Shown one piece after another: positions 7,954 through 15,886 of a stretch of DNA of 29,658 nt. The notes beneath the pieces were generated by a model. The model was not told the DNA's origin. It searched no databases and worked only from the letters and a program-made list of their open reading frames with translations. Location: contig CAYTNN010000028.1 of the NCBI GenBank assembly GCA_964439135.1, positions 1 to 29,658 on the forward strand. Direction: 5' to 3'. Positions within the stretch are counted from its first letter, which is position 1; each line of letters opens with the position of its first letter. Origin of the DNA: JAFGPJ01 sp964439135 (lineage in GTDB: Bacteria; Planctomycetota; Phycisphaerae; Sedimentisphaerales; Anaerobacaceae). The position numbers were made by a program, and so were the translations under genes.

Positions 7954-8894
7954 CGCTCCAGCACGGCCCGCGCGTAACGCATTGGCTCGCGTCCCGGGTC
8001 AATGACAAAGCCGCTTGCCGTCGCTCCGTATCCGAGTGCATTATAAATTACCCGCCAAACTGCAATAACGATGAAACCCGGAGCCAGGCTTACGATTCTT
8101 CGGATCCAGCTTGCCCGGTCTATGATAAGAGCATAAGCGAATAGGTAGGCAAAAGTTGCTATACCGGCCTCGGTTGACAGTAATGACAGCAGCAGTGTAA
8201 ACGGTGCAGCGAGGCCGGCGGCCAGCGAAGAATGCCGTCGCCATTTGTCGTGCAGCAACAGTGTAAGAATGGAAAAAAACAGTGCCAGCAGCAGGTTTCT
8301 GTTTGCTATCCACATTGCCGGGAAGTAGTTGCTATCGTCGATAGTGTAAAGCAGCGCCGCCAGAGTCGCCATCCAAACGGGGACCATGAATCGTCGATAC
8401 AAGATAGTCAGTAGGAACACGACCGCCGCAAACCAAATTATATTGTGCAGGTGCATCGGGCGCGGCGAATCGGGGAACAGGCGATAGTCCAGCCAGTGAG
8501 TGAGGCTGTCCAGTGGCCGGAAGTTGGCGAATCGCAAATCCTTAGCGGTCCACCATGGACACAGGCCCGACTCCTTCAAATTATCGGTATCCTGCTGTGT
8601 TCGAGAAAGAGAGTGCATGTCACGCATCGCCACCGACAAACTGCCTGCATCCGGATCGATCAATCCGGTGCCGGAAAACTCCTCTGGGAATTGAGATGGT
8701 TCGACAAGCCTTATACGGTGGAACAGGTCGTCCTGTACAAAGCCGGCATTTAATGCCGGAAGCATAATCACGGCTGCGATCCCGGCTATGACCAGCGGCG
8801 CGTACCTGTTTTCCATATCTCTTCGCATCGTGGCGATAAACTTTGCCGTGCCCGGCCCAAACTGCGGTTCTGTGTTATATTCTGTATCTACCAT
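7954..8894 (-). CDS. N-terminal part of a GT-C-like membrane glycosyltransferase, 5' of the gap
   Basis: Polytopic membrane protein whose early topology fits the GT-C superfamily (lipid-linked sugar transferases such as the PMT/ArnT type). A first helix (APLVIAGIAAVIMLPALNAG) is followed by the loop FVQDDLFHRIRL with a DD pair, the usual catalytic-loop position. The block FRPLDSLTHWLDYRLFPDS and further helices follow (HLHNIIWFAAVVFLLTILY, NRNLLLALFFSILTLLLH, IVSLAPGFIVIAVW). The sugar acceptor is unknown. The frame opens at ATG 8894. ATG 8816 (MENRYAPLV), 78 bases in, is an equally good start because it places the first helix at the N-terminus. It is the last gene of the minus-strand operon, 47 bp after recO, and its 3' part is lost in the gap. 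Confidence 0.7.
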
Positions 8895-8941
8895 GCAAGT
8901 ACGTTAAGTTGTTTCCCGGCGAAACACGCCGGCAGTAAAAG

Positions 8942-9697
8942 TCATCCTTGAAGGATGTGCCTGGCCATTTTCGGCGTTCGGCCGAGCAATCCCGTCAAGT
9001 GATGGACCAAAACTTTTTCGATCTCCTTAAGCGTTTTCTCCTCTGAGCCGGGTATCTGTTTGAAGGCGGCCAGGCAGGCTGAAGCGGCTTTCGTGAGCCT
9101 GATTTTGTCGGGAAAACTTGGCTCGCAATCCCTGCAGATCAGCCCGTTGGCGGAACTGCTGAAATAAGTCTCGTATTGCGTATTGCGTTCTGCGTATTGC
9201 GTTTTGCAGTTGGCGCAATGATTTAAAATCGGCTGGAGCCCTATTTCTCTGAGCAGGGTCAATTGGAATAATATCAGCAGGGCCAGGATGTCACGCTGCT
9301 GGTCGCTCGTTGAATCTTGTTCGTTTGCATTATGCAAAAATTCCAGAAAGCCGTCGAAAAGCTCGGGGTGGGGATCATAATCGTGCGTAAGGTTATTCAT
9401 CAGCTCGGCGGCGAAAAGGCAGGCGTACATCATGAAAAGGTTGTTGCGCAGGTTTATCAGAGCGGGCCCCTGCTGGAATTCGGTCAGGGTGGCGAGCTTG
9501 TCTCCGCCCGAATCGACAAAGACGATCTTCCCGTGCGAGAGTACTTCGATGGGCCCGTCGAAGGGCGATTTGGGCCGTTTCGAGCCTTTCGCGATGGCAT
9601 CGATTTTGCCGGTGGCTCTTGTAAAAAATGAGACAATCTGAGATGTTTCGGAGTAATCGATTGCGCGTATGCAGATAGCCAGGTCCTTGGTCAGCAT
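8942..9697 (-). CDS. recO: DNA repair protein RecO, zinc-finger region containing a heptamer array
   Basis: RecO anneals DNA strands and works with RecR and RecF to load RecA. The 251-residue product has the N-terminal OB-fold (MLTKDLAICIRAIDYSETSQIV at the very start), a helical middle domain and a four-cysteine zinc motif at C161, C164, C188 and C191. The segment between the cysteine pairs contains a seven-residue echo (TQY at two places seven residues apart), because five 7-bp units at 9173-9207 are read in frame there. The frame is open upstream to 9763. ATG 9697 is the real start because it gives the family N-terminus and the upstream codons are only a translated hairpin element. A weak CGGAA precedes it. 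Confidence 0.93.
   Translation of the reverse strand: MLTKDLAICIRAIDYSETSQIVSFFTRATGKIDAIAKGSKRPKSPFDGPIEVLSHGKIVFVDSGGDKLATLTEFQQGPALINLRNNLFMMYACLFAAELMNNLTHDYDPHPELFDGFLEFLHNANEQDSTSDQQRDILALLILFQLTLLREIGLQPILNHCANCKTQYAERNTQYETYFSSSANGLICRDCEPSFPDKIRLTKAASACLAAFKQIPGSEEKTLKEIEKVLVHHLTGLLGRTPKMARHILQG
9173..9207 (-). repeat. Heptamer array 3: five 7-bp units inside recO
   Basis: On the plus strand the units are GTATTGC, GTATTGC, GTTCTGC, GTATTGC and GTTTTGC. On the coding strand the unit is GCAATAC-like. The array is read through without a stop and encodes the loop between the two cysteine pairs of the RecO zinc finger. Because 35 is not a multiple of three, a clean 35-bp insertion would shift the frame. 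The array must therefore have arrived with extra bases, replaced sequence, or been fixed with compensating changes. Confidence 0.85.
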
Positions 9698-9706
9698 GGT
9701 TGTTCC

Positions 9707-9759
9707 GTAGGGGCAGGCCCGCGTGCCTGCCCAGGGCCGCCACATGGGGCGGCCCCTAC
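9707..9759. repeat. Double-hairpin (REP-like) element between corC and recO
   Basis: Two perfect 8-bp stems with 6-base loops lie side by side: GGGCAGGC (9711-9718) pairs with GCCTGCCC (9725-9732), and GGGCCGCC (9734-9741) pairs with GGCGGCCC (9748-9755), separated by a single A. The flanks GTAG and CTAC also pair and close the figure into a three-way junction. The corC stop codon (TAG on the minus strand, 9756-9758) lies in the CTAC end. I recall similar GTAGGGGC-type palindromes scattered in metagenomic bacterial genomes, but copy number here cannot be tested. In the transcript it could stall polymerase or protect RNA ends between corC and recO. Confidence 0.85.
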
Positions 9760-11054
9760 CCATTTTCGATTTTCTGGATTTTTATGCGTTTAATTTTTCT
9801 GGCCTCGGCCGAGGCGATGGTGAACTTTAGATTCTCGTAGTCGAAGCTTTCGTTGGCTTTCGGAATATAGCCCAGAAGTGAGAAGACAAAGCCGCCGATG
9901 GTCTCGTAATCTTCGTCTTCGGGCAGATTCAGATCGCACTCGTCGTTCAGGTCGTCGATGTACGTTCTGGCGTCGGCTTCGATAGTGTTTTGATCGATTT
10001 TCTTTATAGGTTCGGTGGGTGTTTCTTCGTACTCGTCTGCGATTTCGCCAACGAGTTCTTCGAGGATATCCTCCAGAGTCACGATGCCGGCCGTACCGCC
10101 GTATTCGTCCAGCACGATGGAGATGTGCAATTTCTGGTTTTGAAACTCGTGCAGCAGGGCGCGCAGAGATTTTGATTCAGGGACAAAGTAGACCTTCCTC
10201 ATTTTCTCGCGGAGCTTGAAATCCACCGGATCTTTGCCGATCTCGGCCAGCAGGTCCTTGGCGTAAATAAGGCCGACTATGTTGTCTATATTATCTTCGT
10301 AAACCGGGATGCGAGTATGTCCGCCGGACGTGATGATTTGCAGAACCTGCTGCAAATCGGAGCTGACCTCGGCGGCGACGATGTCGGTGCGAGGCGTCAT
10401 AATTTCGTCGGCGGTGCTGCTGCTTAACTCCAAAACGTTTTCGATCATTTCCTGCTCTTCTTCGTCGAGCACGCCATCGGTTCTGTGCTGCTCAAGGCCC
10501 GTCAGGAATTCTTCCTGTCTTTCTTCGTGTTGCTCTTCCGGCGTTGTTTCGGCGATACCTGCCAGACGCCGGACAAAACCGTCGTATAGTTTGAAGATGT
10601 AAAGAATTGGAGAAGCGATAAACGCGAAGAGCATAAGCAGCTTGTACGTCCGGCTAAGGATTTTTTCGCCCGCATATTTCGCCCAGGCATGAGGAATGGC
10701 CAGACTGAATATCGAAAATATGCCGAATGCCACGAGAGCTGCAAGCAGATAATCGACAGCGTAGCTGCCCCGGCTTGCCGGATCGCCCCGGCTGGTGAAA
10801 ACATATACCAACGCCAGCAGTATGCACATATTGAAGATGAGCCGGTATAAGGAACACGTCAAAATCAGCTCTTCTTCCTTCTCCGCCAGCCGCTCGGTGA
10901 GATCTTTTGAATCCTCTTTTTTGATGGCCGCTTTGAATGCTTCCTGTAATTTGACGTGTGAAAATATTCGCAGAGCGACGGCGTTGACGGAAAAGAACAA
11001 TGAGCCGCCAGCGAGAAGGCAAATTAACAGAACCGCCCAACCAGCGTAATTCAC
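9756..11054 (-). CDS. CorC/HlyC-type protein: CNNM membrane domain, CBS pair, CorC domain
   Basis: Membrane protein of the hemolysin C / CorC group, linked in the family to magnesium or cobalt efflux. The 432-residue product has four hydrophobic segments in the first 160 residues (CNNM/DUF21 domain). A tandem CBS pair follows from about 210 to 335 (VLELSSSTADEIMTPRTDI, TRIPVYEDNIDNIVGLIYAK, ISIVLDEYGGTAGIVTLEDI as landmark regions). The small C-terminal CorC_HlyC domain follows (DEDYETIGGFVFSLLGYIPK). The start is GTG 11054, about nine bases downstream of GAAAGGG. The gene sits between ybeY and recO, an order seen in many bacteria. Its stop codon is in the double-hairpin element. Confidence 0.9.
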   Translation of the reverse strand: MNYAGWAVLLICLLAGGSLFFSVNAVALRIFSHVKLQEAFKAAIKKEDSKDLTERLAEKEEELILTCSLYRLIFNMCILLALVYVFTSRGDPASRGSYAVDYLLAALVAFGIFSIFSLAIPHAWAKYAGEKILSRTYKLLMLFAFIASPILYIFKLYDGFVRRLAGIAETTPEEQHEERQEEFLTGLEQHRTDGVLDEEEQEMIENVLELSSSTADEIMTPRTDIVAAEVSSDLQQVLQIITSGGHTRIPVYEDNIDNIVGLIYAKDLLAEIGKDPVDFKLREKMRKVYFVPESKSLRALLHEFQNQKLHISIVLDEYGGTAGIVTLEDILEELVGEIADEYEETPTEPIKKIDQNTIEADARTYIDDLNDECDLNLPEDEDYETIGGFVFSLLGYIPKANESFDYENLKFTIASAEARKIKRIKIQKIENG

Positions 11055-11109
11055 TTTATGATACCCTTTCAGCTATTTTGATGCACAGGTTCTCTTCGTT
11101 TCCCGTGCT

Positions 11110-11613
11110 CTAATGTTCTTTTGGTCTTGTATCTTTATTATATACTATGCCGTAGCCAAATTCCTGCAAAATTTCATCTTCGGTTTCGTGCATTTCCCGG
11201 GCCTGGTTTTGCGTCGAATCGTCGAATCCGAGGTTGTGCAGCAGGCCGTGCGTGATGTACAGGGCCAGTTCAGCTTCGCTTGAATGGCTCCGCCGATTTG
11301 CCTGCCGGACGGCCATTTCTCCGTTAACGACCAGATCAAAAATTCTAAGCCCCTTCTCATCGTCGGATAAATCGAAGCTCAAACAATCGGTGGTAGCTTT
11401 GCTGTTCAGGAATTCTCTGTTCAATTCGCGGATTTCATTATCGCCGGCTATGGCGATGCTGATCTCGTATCGTGTATCTGCCGGTTCGTTCCTTCCAAAA
11501 CGATAGCAGATGGTTTTTGCCATTTGTTTTATCTTAAGCGGAGGTATGTCTATGCCTTCGAAATTTTTAATTATTCGAATGACTATGTCTGGGTCTTGTT
11601 TGGAAGGAGCCAT
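11110..11613 (-). CDS. ybeY: rRNA maturation endoribonuclease YbeY
   Basis: Metal-dependent RNase needed for 16S rRNA 3'-end maturation and ribosome quality control. The 167-residue product contains the family metal site H-G-x-x-H-x5-D-H-like as HGLLHNLGFDD, followed by AREMHETED supplying the third His. The segment IRELNREFLNSKATTDCLSFDL is the conserved central region. There is no clear ribosome binding site at ATG 11613. The gap to the pgpH stop is only two bases, so translation is probably coupled. It sits in the standard phoH-pgpH-ybeY order. Confidence 0.95.
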   Translation of the reverse strand: MAPSKQDPDIVIRIIKNFEGIDIPPLKIKQMAKTICYRFGRNEPADTRYEISIAIAGDNEIRELNREFLNSKATTDCLSFDLSDDEKGLRIFDLVVNGEMAVRQANRRSHSSEAELALYITHGLLHNLGFDDSTQNQAREMHETEDEILQEFGYGIVYNKDTRPKEH

Positions 11614-11615
11614 GA

Positions 11616-13166
11616 TTATTTATTGTTTTTTTGCTCGCGCTGCTCGGCCTGGGATTCCGTCTCCAGGGGTTCATCCGGTGGTTTTGGATATGCGATTCGT
11701 CCGTGATAGTGTGCCGCGAGAGTTTTTGATATACTTGCTTCTATCTGACTGAGTTCCCGCAGGGACATGTCACATTCGTCGAATTGGCCGTCCTGCAGTC
11801 GTTTCATCGACATATTGTGCACGACCGCTTCTATTTTTGTCGGTGTTACTTCAGGCAGGCTTCTGACGGCACTTTCTACGGTATCGGCCAGCATAACGAT
11901 CGCAGCTTCTTTTATTCGCGGCTTCGGGCCCGGATACCTGAACTCACTCTCGGAAGGAGCCTCGGCGGTTTTACCTTTTGCGTTTTTCGTTTTTTGTTTT
12001 TTTGCCTCGTTGTAGAAATGTTCGATCAATGTTGTGCCATGGTGTGTTTCGATAAATTGTCGAAGCACGCTGGGCAGGCCGTATTCCTTGGCCATTTCTA
12101 TCCCGTCTTTAACGTGACCGACGATAATTAAATAACTCATTGTCGGCGAGAGTTCTTTGTGCCGGCTGGCCGAGCCAAGTTCATTTTCAACGAAATAGCC
12201 GGCCTTATTGATTTTGCCGATATCGTGGTAATAGGCGCCTACACGGCATAACAGACCGTTACGTCCGATTGCTTCGGCGGCGGCCTCGGCAATTGAGCCA
12301 ATTAACAGGCTGTGACTGAATGTGCCGGGAGCTTCCATATGAAGCCGTTTCAACAACCGCTGGTTGGCATCGCTGTAGTCCAGCAGCGTCATGCTCGTTG
12401 CTATGCGAAAGGCTTTTTCGATAAGCGGCAGCAAACCCTGAATGAGCACGCCGACCACAAGGGTAATGCCTGCGTGAAGGGCGGAGTCCCTGATAATACC
12501 GGCAGGATTGAGGTTCTGGGACAAAAAGTTCAGAGCGGCTGCCATTATGAACACTATTATCGCCGCCAGCGTGCTGACCTGGAGCAATTTAATTCTCGTG
12601 CGGATTTCTTTCAGACAAAAACAGCAGGTAGTTGCGCCGGCGGCCATTGTCAAAAACAGGTAGAAATTCGTCAGTTGAGATTCTATCGGCTCTACGACGA
12701 GACAGGCAAAAAGGCAATAGAAGATACTCATACCTATTGCGAAACGCTGGTCATAAGCGATTGTCATAATAATTGCTGTTGTCACGGCGGTTGCAGTAGC
12801 CCAAAAGGTCAGCCTGGTTGATAAAACGCCGAGTTTGGTTGTGACTAATAACAGGATGAATAATCCGACCAGAACTAACGCTCTGGCGTGGTTTTTTGAT
12901 ATTCGCTTTTGGAAGTGGTGGATATACAAAGCACCAGCCAGGGAAATCAAAACAACTATAACAGCTATTGGTATTACCTGTAGAATGTTTGCTTGCGGGA
13001 TAGGGATAGATAAAATGAGGGTGTAGAGGACTACGAAAAGCAGCCATATCAGGATCGAGACCAAAGAATCAGTATTGGCGAGCCGGCTTATTCGTGAAAA
13101 GCGCTCGGCTGATATGTTCTTGCGAACCTGACTTCGCCTTGGATTTATTTTCTTCCAAAATCCCAT
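11616..13166 (-). CDS. pgpH: 7TM-HD protein, PgpH-type cyclic-di-AMP phosphodiesterase, lacking the ectodomain
   Basis: Polytopic membrane protein with a C-terminal HD phosphohydrolase domain. Characterised PgpH proteins degrade cyclic di-AMP. The 516-residue product has about seven or eight hydrophobic segments from 36 to 250, then the HD domain: GTFSHSLLIGSIAEAAAEAI (281-300), AYYHDIGKINKAGYF (311-325), FIETHHGTTLIEHFY (371-385) and FRYPGPKPRIKEAAIVMLAD (409-428). Typical family members exceed 700 residues because of an extracellular 7TMR-HDED domain after the first helix. That domain is absent here. A heptamer array is read in frame at about residues 388-400 in a loop of the HD domain. AGGA lies eight bases before ATG 13166. 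Confidence 0.88.
   Translation of the reverse strand: MGFWKKINPRRSQVRKNISAERFSRISRLANTDSLVSILIWLLFVVLYTLILSIPIPQANILQVIPIAVIVVLISLAGALYIHHFQKRISKNHARALVLVGLFILLLVTTKLGVLSTRLTFWATATAVTTAIIMTIAYDQRFAIGMSIFYCLFACLVVEPIESQLTNFYLFLTMAAGATTCCFCLKEIRTRIKLLQVSTLAAIIVFIMAAALNFLSQNLNPAGIIRDSALHAGITLVVGVLIQGLLPLIEKAFRIATSMTLLDYSDANQRLLKRLHMEAPGTFSHSLLIGSIAEAAAEAIGRNGLLCRVGAYYHDIGKINKAGYFVENELGSASRHKELSPTMSYLIIVGHVKDGIEMAKEYGLPSVLRQFIETHHGTTLIEHFYNEAKKQKTKNAKGKTAEAPSESEFRYPGPKPRIKEAAIVMLADTVESAVRSLPEVTPTKIEAVVHNMSMKRLQDGQFDECDMSLRELSQIEASISKTLAAHYHGRIAYPKPPDEPLETESQAEQREQKNNK
11969..12003 (-). repeat. Heptamer array 4: five 7-bp units inside pgpH
   Basis: On the plus strand, in one phase: TTTTACC, TTTTGCG, TTTTTCG, TTTTTTG, TTTTTTT. 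It is more degenerate than arrays 1-3 and could be partly a simple T-rich tract. It encodes the lysine-rich stretch AKKQKTKNAKGKT, in a loop between two conserved HD-domain blocks (THHGTTLIEHFY and FRYPGPKP). That loop appears longer than usual for the family. Confidence 0.55.
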
Positions 13167-13191
13167 CTATCTATCCTGCACGTATTGACGG

Positions 13192-14133
13192 CTAATTGTT
13201 TTTAGCCCTTTTTTTATAAGCCTGCACAATATTTTGAACCAGTCGATGCCGTACTATATCCCTCTGGTTTAATTCCGTGTAACCTATGCCTTTGATTCGT
13301 CGAAGCGTTTCAATTGCTTCGATCATTCCGCTTTTCTGTCCGGGTTCCAGATCGATTTGTGTTATGTCGCCTGTTATTATCATTTTCGAGCCGTTCCCCA
13401 GCCTTGTCAGGACCATCAGCATCTGTAATGCCGAGGTATTTTGGGCTTCGTCACAGATGATGACGGCTTCGTTTAACGTCCGGCCGCGCATGAAGGCGAG
13501 CGGAATTATCTCGATTATATCCAGCTCGACGAATTTCTTCATCTGCGTAAAATCCATCATGTCTTCGAGAGCGTCGAACAGGGGACGAAGATATGGATTA
13601 ACTTTTGCCTGCAAATCGCCGGGCAGAAATCCGAGTTTTTCGCCGGCCTCAACAGCAGGTCGCGCCAAGACTATTCTCCGGATCTCTTTTTTCTTCAGCA
13701 TTGAGACGGCAATTGCGACTGCCAGGTATGTTTTGCCGGTCCCGGCCGGTCCGATACAAAAGGTCAGGTCGTTGGCTAACATCGTTTCGATATACTTTAG
13801 CTGTCCCTTTGTGGTCGGCTCGATGACCTTTTTATGCGAATAGACACTAATGCCCTTGCCGGTATCGAGAGTTTTGAGTAAATCCTTGTGCTTGATATAG
13901 GCGGTTACGTCCTCGGCGGTGAGTGAACGATGTTTGATAAGCTGATTTTGCATTTTCTCGACAATCTCGGCGGCTTTTTTTACATCGAGTTCTTTGCCTG
14001 TGATCATTAACCTGCTCTGGCGAGCGGTAATCTGCACGCCGAGTGATTGGCGTAAAAGCCGAAGGTAACTGTCGGCGGGGCCGAACAATTCGAGTTGCTT
14101 GTCGGTCGAATCTAATTGTATTGTGATTTCCAA
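13192..14133 (-). CDS. phoH: PhoH-like ATPase
   Basis: Cytoplasmic P-loop ATPase of the PhoH/YbeZ group, linked to RNA metabolism and usually encoded next to ybeY. The 313-residue product has a KH-like N-terminal segment (SLGVQITARQSRLMITGKE), Walker A GPAGTGKT (128-135), the block ARPAVEAGEKLGFLPGDL (158-173), Walker B AVIICDEAQN (223-232) and the Arg-rich sensor RGRTLNEA. The frame starts at TTG 14133 with only a weak upstream AGAG-type site. The family N-terminus fits this start, but it is the least certain start in the operon. The gap to cdsA upstream is 12 bp and to pgpH downstream 25 bp. Confidence 0.94.
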   Translation of the reverse strand: MEITIQLDSTDKQLELFGPADSYLRLLRQSLGVQITARQSRLMITGKELDVKKAAEIVEKMQNQLIKHRSLTAEDVTAYIKHKDLLKTLDTGKGISVYSHKKVIEPTTKGQLKYIETMLANDLTFCIGPAGTGKTYLAVAIAVSMLKKKEIRRIVLARPAVEAGEKLGFLPGDLQAKVNPYLRPLFDALEDMMDFTQMKKFVELDIIEIIPLAFMRGRTLNEAVIICDEAQNTSALQMLMVLTRLGNGSKMIITGDITQIDLEPGQKSGMIEAIETLRRIKGIGYTELNQRDIVRHRLVQNIVQAYKKRAKNN

Positions 14134-14145
14134 AGCTCTGCTCTG

Positions 14146-15006
14146 TCAAGAACTCCACATAAAGAATAAATATGCGAGCGGCGCCGCAACGAGAGGCGAA
14201 TCGACGATGTCCAGTACGCCGCCGAAGCCGGGCACCTTGTTTGCCGAATCTTTCTGCTCGGCGTCTCGTTTTATCATTGACTCGGCCAGATCGCCCAGTT
14301 GGCCGATAAACGCAAAACCAAGGCCGAATATTACCGCCGGCCACCAAGGCATTATATCACAAATTAACGCAAAACCAATAGCAACAATTATCGCTAACCC
14401 AACGGCGCCGCCCATTCCTTCCCATGTTTTTCCAGGGCTGATTTTTGGCGAAAATTTATGTCTGCCAAAAAGGGTCCCGATCGAGTAAGCACCTATGTCG
14501 GCAGATTTTACGACAAAAACATACATTAATAAAGGCCAGAGTCCGAATTCTATTCGAATTGCGATACAGAAACTGCTGAGAAGTCCCAGGTACAGAATCG
14601 AAAAATAATTTGCTCCGCAATTGGCTAAAACGCCCGAAGTCCCGTGGATCTTATATTGATATAAAAGCAATACCAACAGCACGAAAGCCGATAGAAGACT
14701 GAGATAAGTTTCCGGCGGAAATTCTACGAGCTGTTGCAAATAGGGTGATACGGCGAATAAAATCGAGGCGGTTATCGAAACGGGCAGAAAAATCTTCAAA
14801 TTTTTTGCCGCCGCGAGTTTGGACAGCTCGAATTGTGCCGGAATTATCAGCAGGACGACGAGAATGCAAAGAATCGTTCCCTGCACTCCGGCCTGAGCCG
14901 GATCGGCTAAAGTTGAAAGAGAGCCGTCCATCCAGCCGTCGAAAATGACGGCAGCGGTAAAGAACAGCGTCATCAATGTTCCAAAAAACAACCTGTATCT
15001 GAGCAT
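14146..15006 (-). CDS. cdsA: Phosphatidate cytidylyltransferase (CDP-diglyceride synthase)
   Basis: Integral membrane enzyme that makes CDP-diacylglycerol from CTP and phosphatidic acid, the branch point for phospholipids. The 286-residue product has about eight hydrophobic segments. It ends with the family signature region: KFSPKISPGKTWEGMGGAVG, then GDLAESMIKRDAEQKDSANK and GFGGVLDIVDSPLVAAP. Both blocks contain the conserved acidic and lysine residues. It lies between uppS and phoH. With pgpA elsewhere in the window it covers two steps of phosphatidylglycerol synthesis. Confidence 0.95.
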   Translation of the reverse strand: MLRYRLFFGTLMTLFFTAAVIFDGWMDGSLSTLADPAQAGVQGTILCILVVLLIIPAQFELSKLAAAKNLKIFLPVSITASILFAVSPYLQQLVEFPPETYLSLLSAFVLLVLLLYQYKIHGTSGVLANCGANYFSILYLGLLSSFCIAIRIEFGLWPLLMYVFVVKSADIGAYSIGTLFGRHKFSPKISPGKTWEGMGGAVGLAIIVAIGFALICDIMPWWPAVIFGLGFAFIGQLGDLAESMIKRDAEQKDSANKVPGFGGVLDIVDSPLVAAPLAYLFFMWSS

Positions 15007-15080
15007 TTTAATTCGTACGAGAGCTTTGCAAAAGTCAGCTTTATATTTTTGAGCTTGTTGTTTATCAGCTATGGTTTCGT

Positions 15081-15836
15081 TTAGATAGTTCCAAAACGCC
15101 GTTTTCTTGAAGCGTAGGCCAGGATTGCCTTTTCGACGGATGTTTTTTTGAAATCAGGCCAAAGCGTTTTCGTAACATAGAATTCACTGTATGAAATCTG
15201 CCAGAGCAGAAAGTTACTAATTCTCATTTCGTTTGCCGTGCGGATCAACAAGTCCGGCTCGCCCAGATAACTCGCGTACAGATTTTGGCTTACGCACTGT
15301 TCATCGATATCTTCCAGGCGGAATTTGCCCTTTTTATATGCTTCTGCTATCTTCCGGGTCGCGTCCACGATTTCCGTCCGGCCGCTGTAATTCAACGCAA
15401 GAGCAAGGATCATGCCGGTATTGGCGGATGTCTCGGCCATTGTTTCCGAGAGGTCTTTCAGCACCTGCGGCGGGAGTCCTTCTTTTCGGCCGAGGTGAAT
15501 TAACTTTACATTATTTTTCATCAGCGTAGGCCGGATATCGACAAGATATTCGGAGTGGATGTGCATAAGGGCTTTGATTTCGGATTTGGGCCTTTTCCAG
15601 TTCTCTGTACTGAAGGAATACAATGTCAGAGATTCGATGCCCAGATCGACACAGAATAATGCTATTCTTTCGATTATTTTTGCGCCCTGGCGGTGCCCCA
15701 TTACCCGCGGCATTGATTTGCTCTGTGCCCACCGGCCGTTGCCGTCCATAATGATTGCGATATTACGGGGTATCTGTTCAAGTTTCAAACCAAGTCGTTT
15801 TGCGGTTTTTTTGAGTTTCTGTTCAAAAGTTTCCAT
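15081..15836 (-). CDS. uppS: Undecaprenyl diphosphate synthase (cis-prenyltransferase)
   Basis: Makes the C55 lipid carrier for peptidoglycan and other surface glycans by cis-condensation of isopentenyl diphosphate onto farnesyl diphosphate. The 251-residue product shows NIAIIMDGNGRWAQ with catalytic D31, the block GHRQGAKIIERIALFCVDLG, YSFSTENWKRP, and a C-terminal EPDLLIRTANEMRISNFLLWQ. In that last block the usual RTSGE is RTANE. An in-frame GTG at 15845 is three codons further out. I prefer ATG 15836, and neither has a convincing ribosome binding site. The gap from purA is about 50 bp. Confidence 0.95.
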   Translation of the reverse strand: METFEQKLKKTAKRLGLKLEQIPRNIAIIMDGNGRWAQSKSMPRVMGHRQGAKIIERIALFCVDLGIESLTLYSFSTENWKRPKSEIKALMHIHSEYLVDIRPTLMKNNVKLIHLGRKEGLPPQVLKDLSETMAETSANTGMILALALNYSGRTEIVDATRKIAEAYKKGKFRLEDIDEQCVSQNLYASYLGEPDLLIRTANEMRISNFLLWQISYSEFYVTKTLWPDFKKTSVEKAILAYASRKRRFGTI

Positions 15837-15886
15837 AGCCGGCACAGCTTATAGCATTAAGTTCATATTTTCGAGAGAGATGAACC

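Noticed and set aside
7788..8894. Continuous translation across the N gap
   Set aside because: The frame after 100 N is arbitrary; the true downstream frame is the one ending at 7141.
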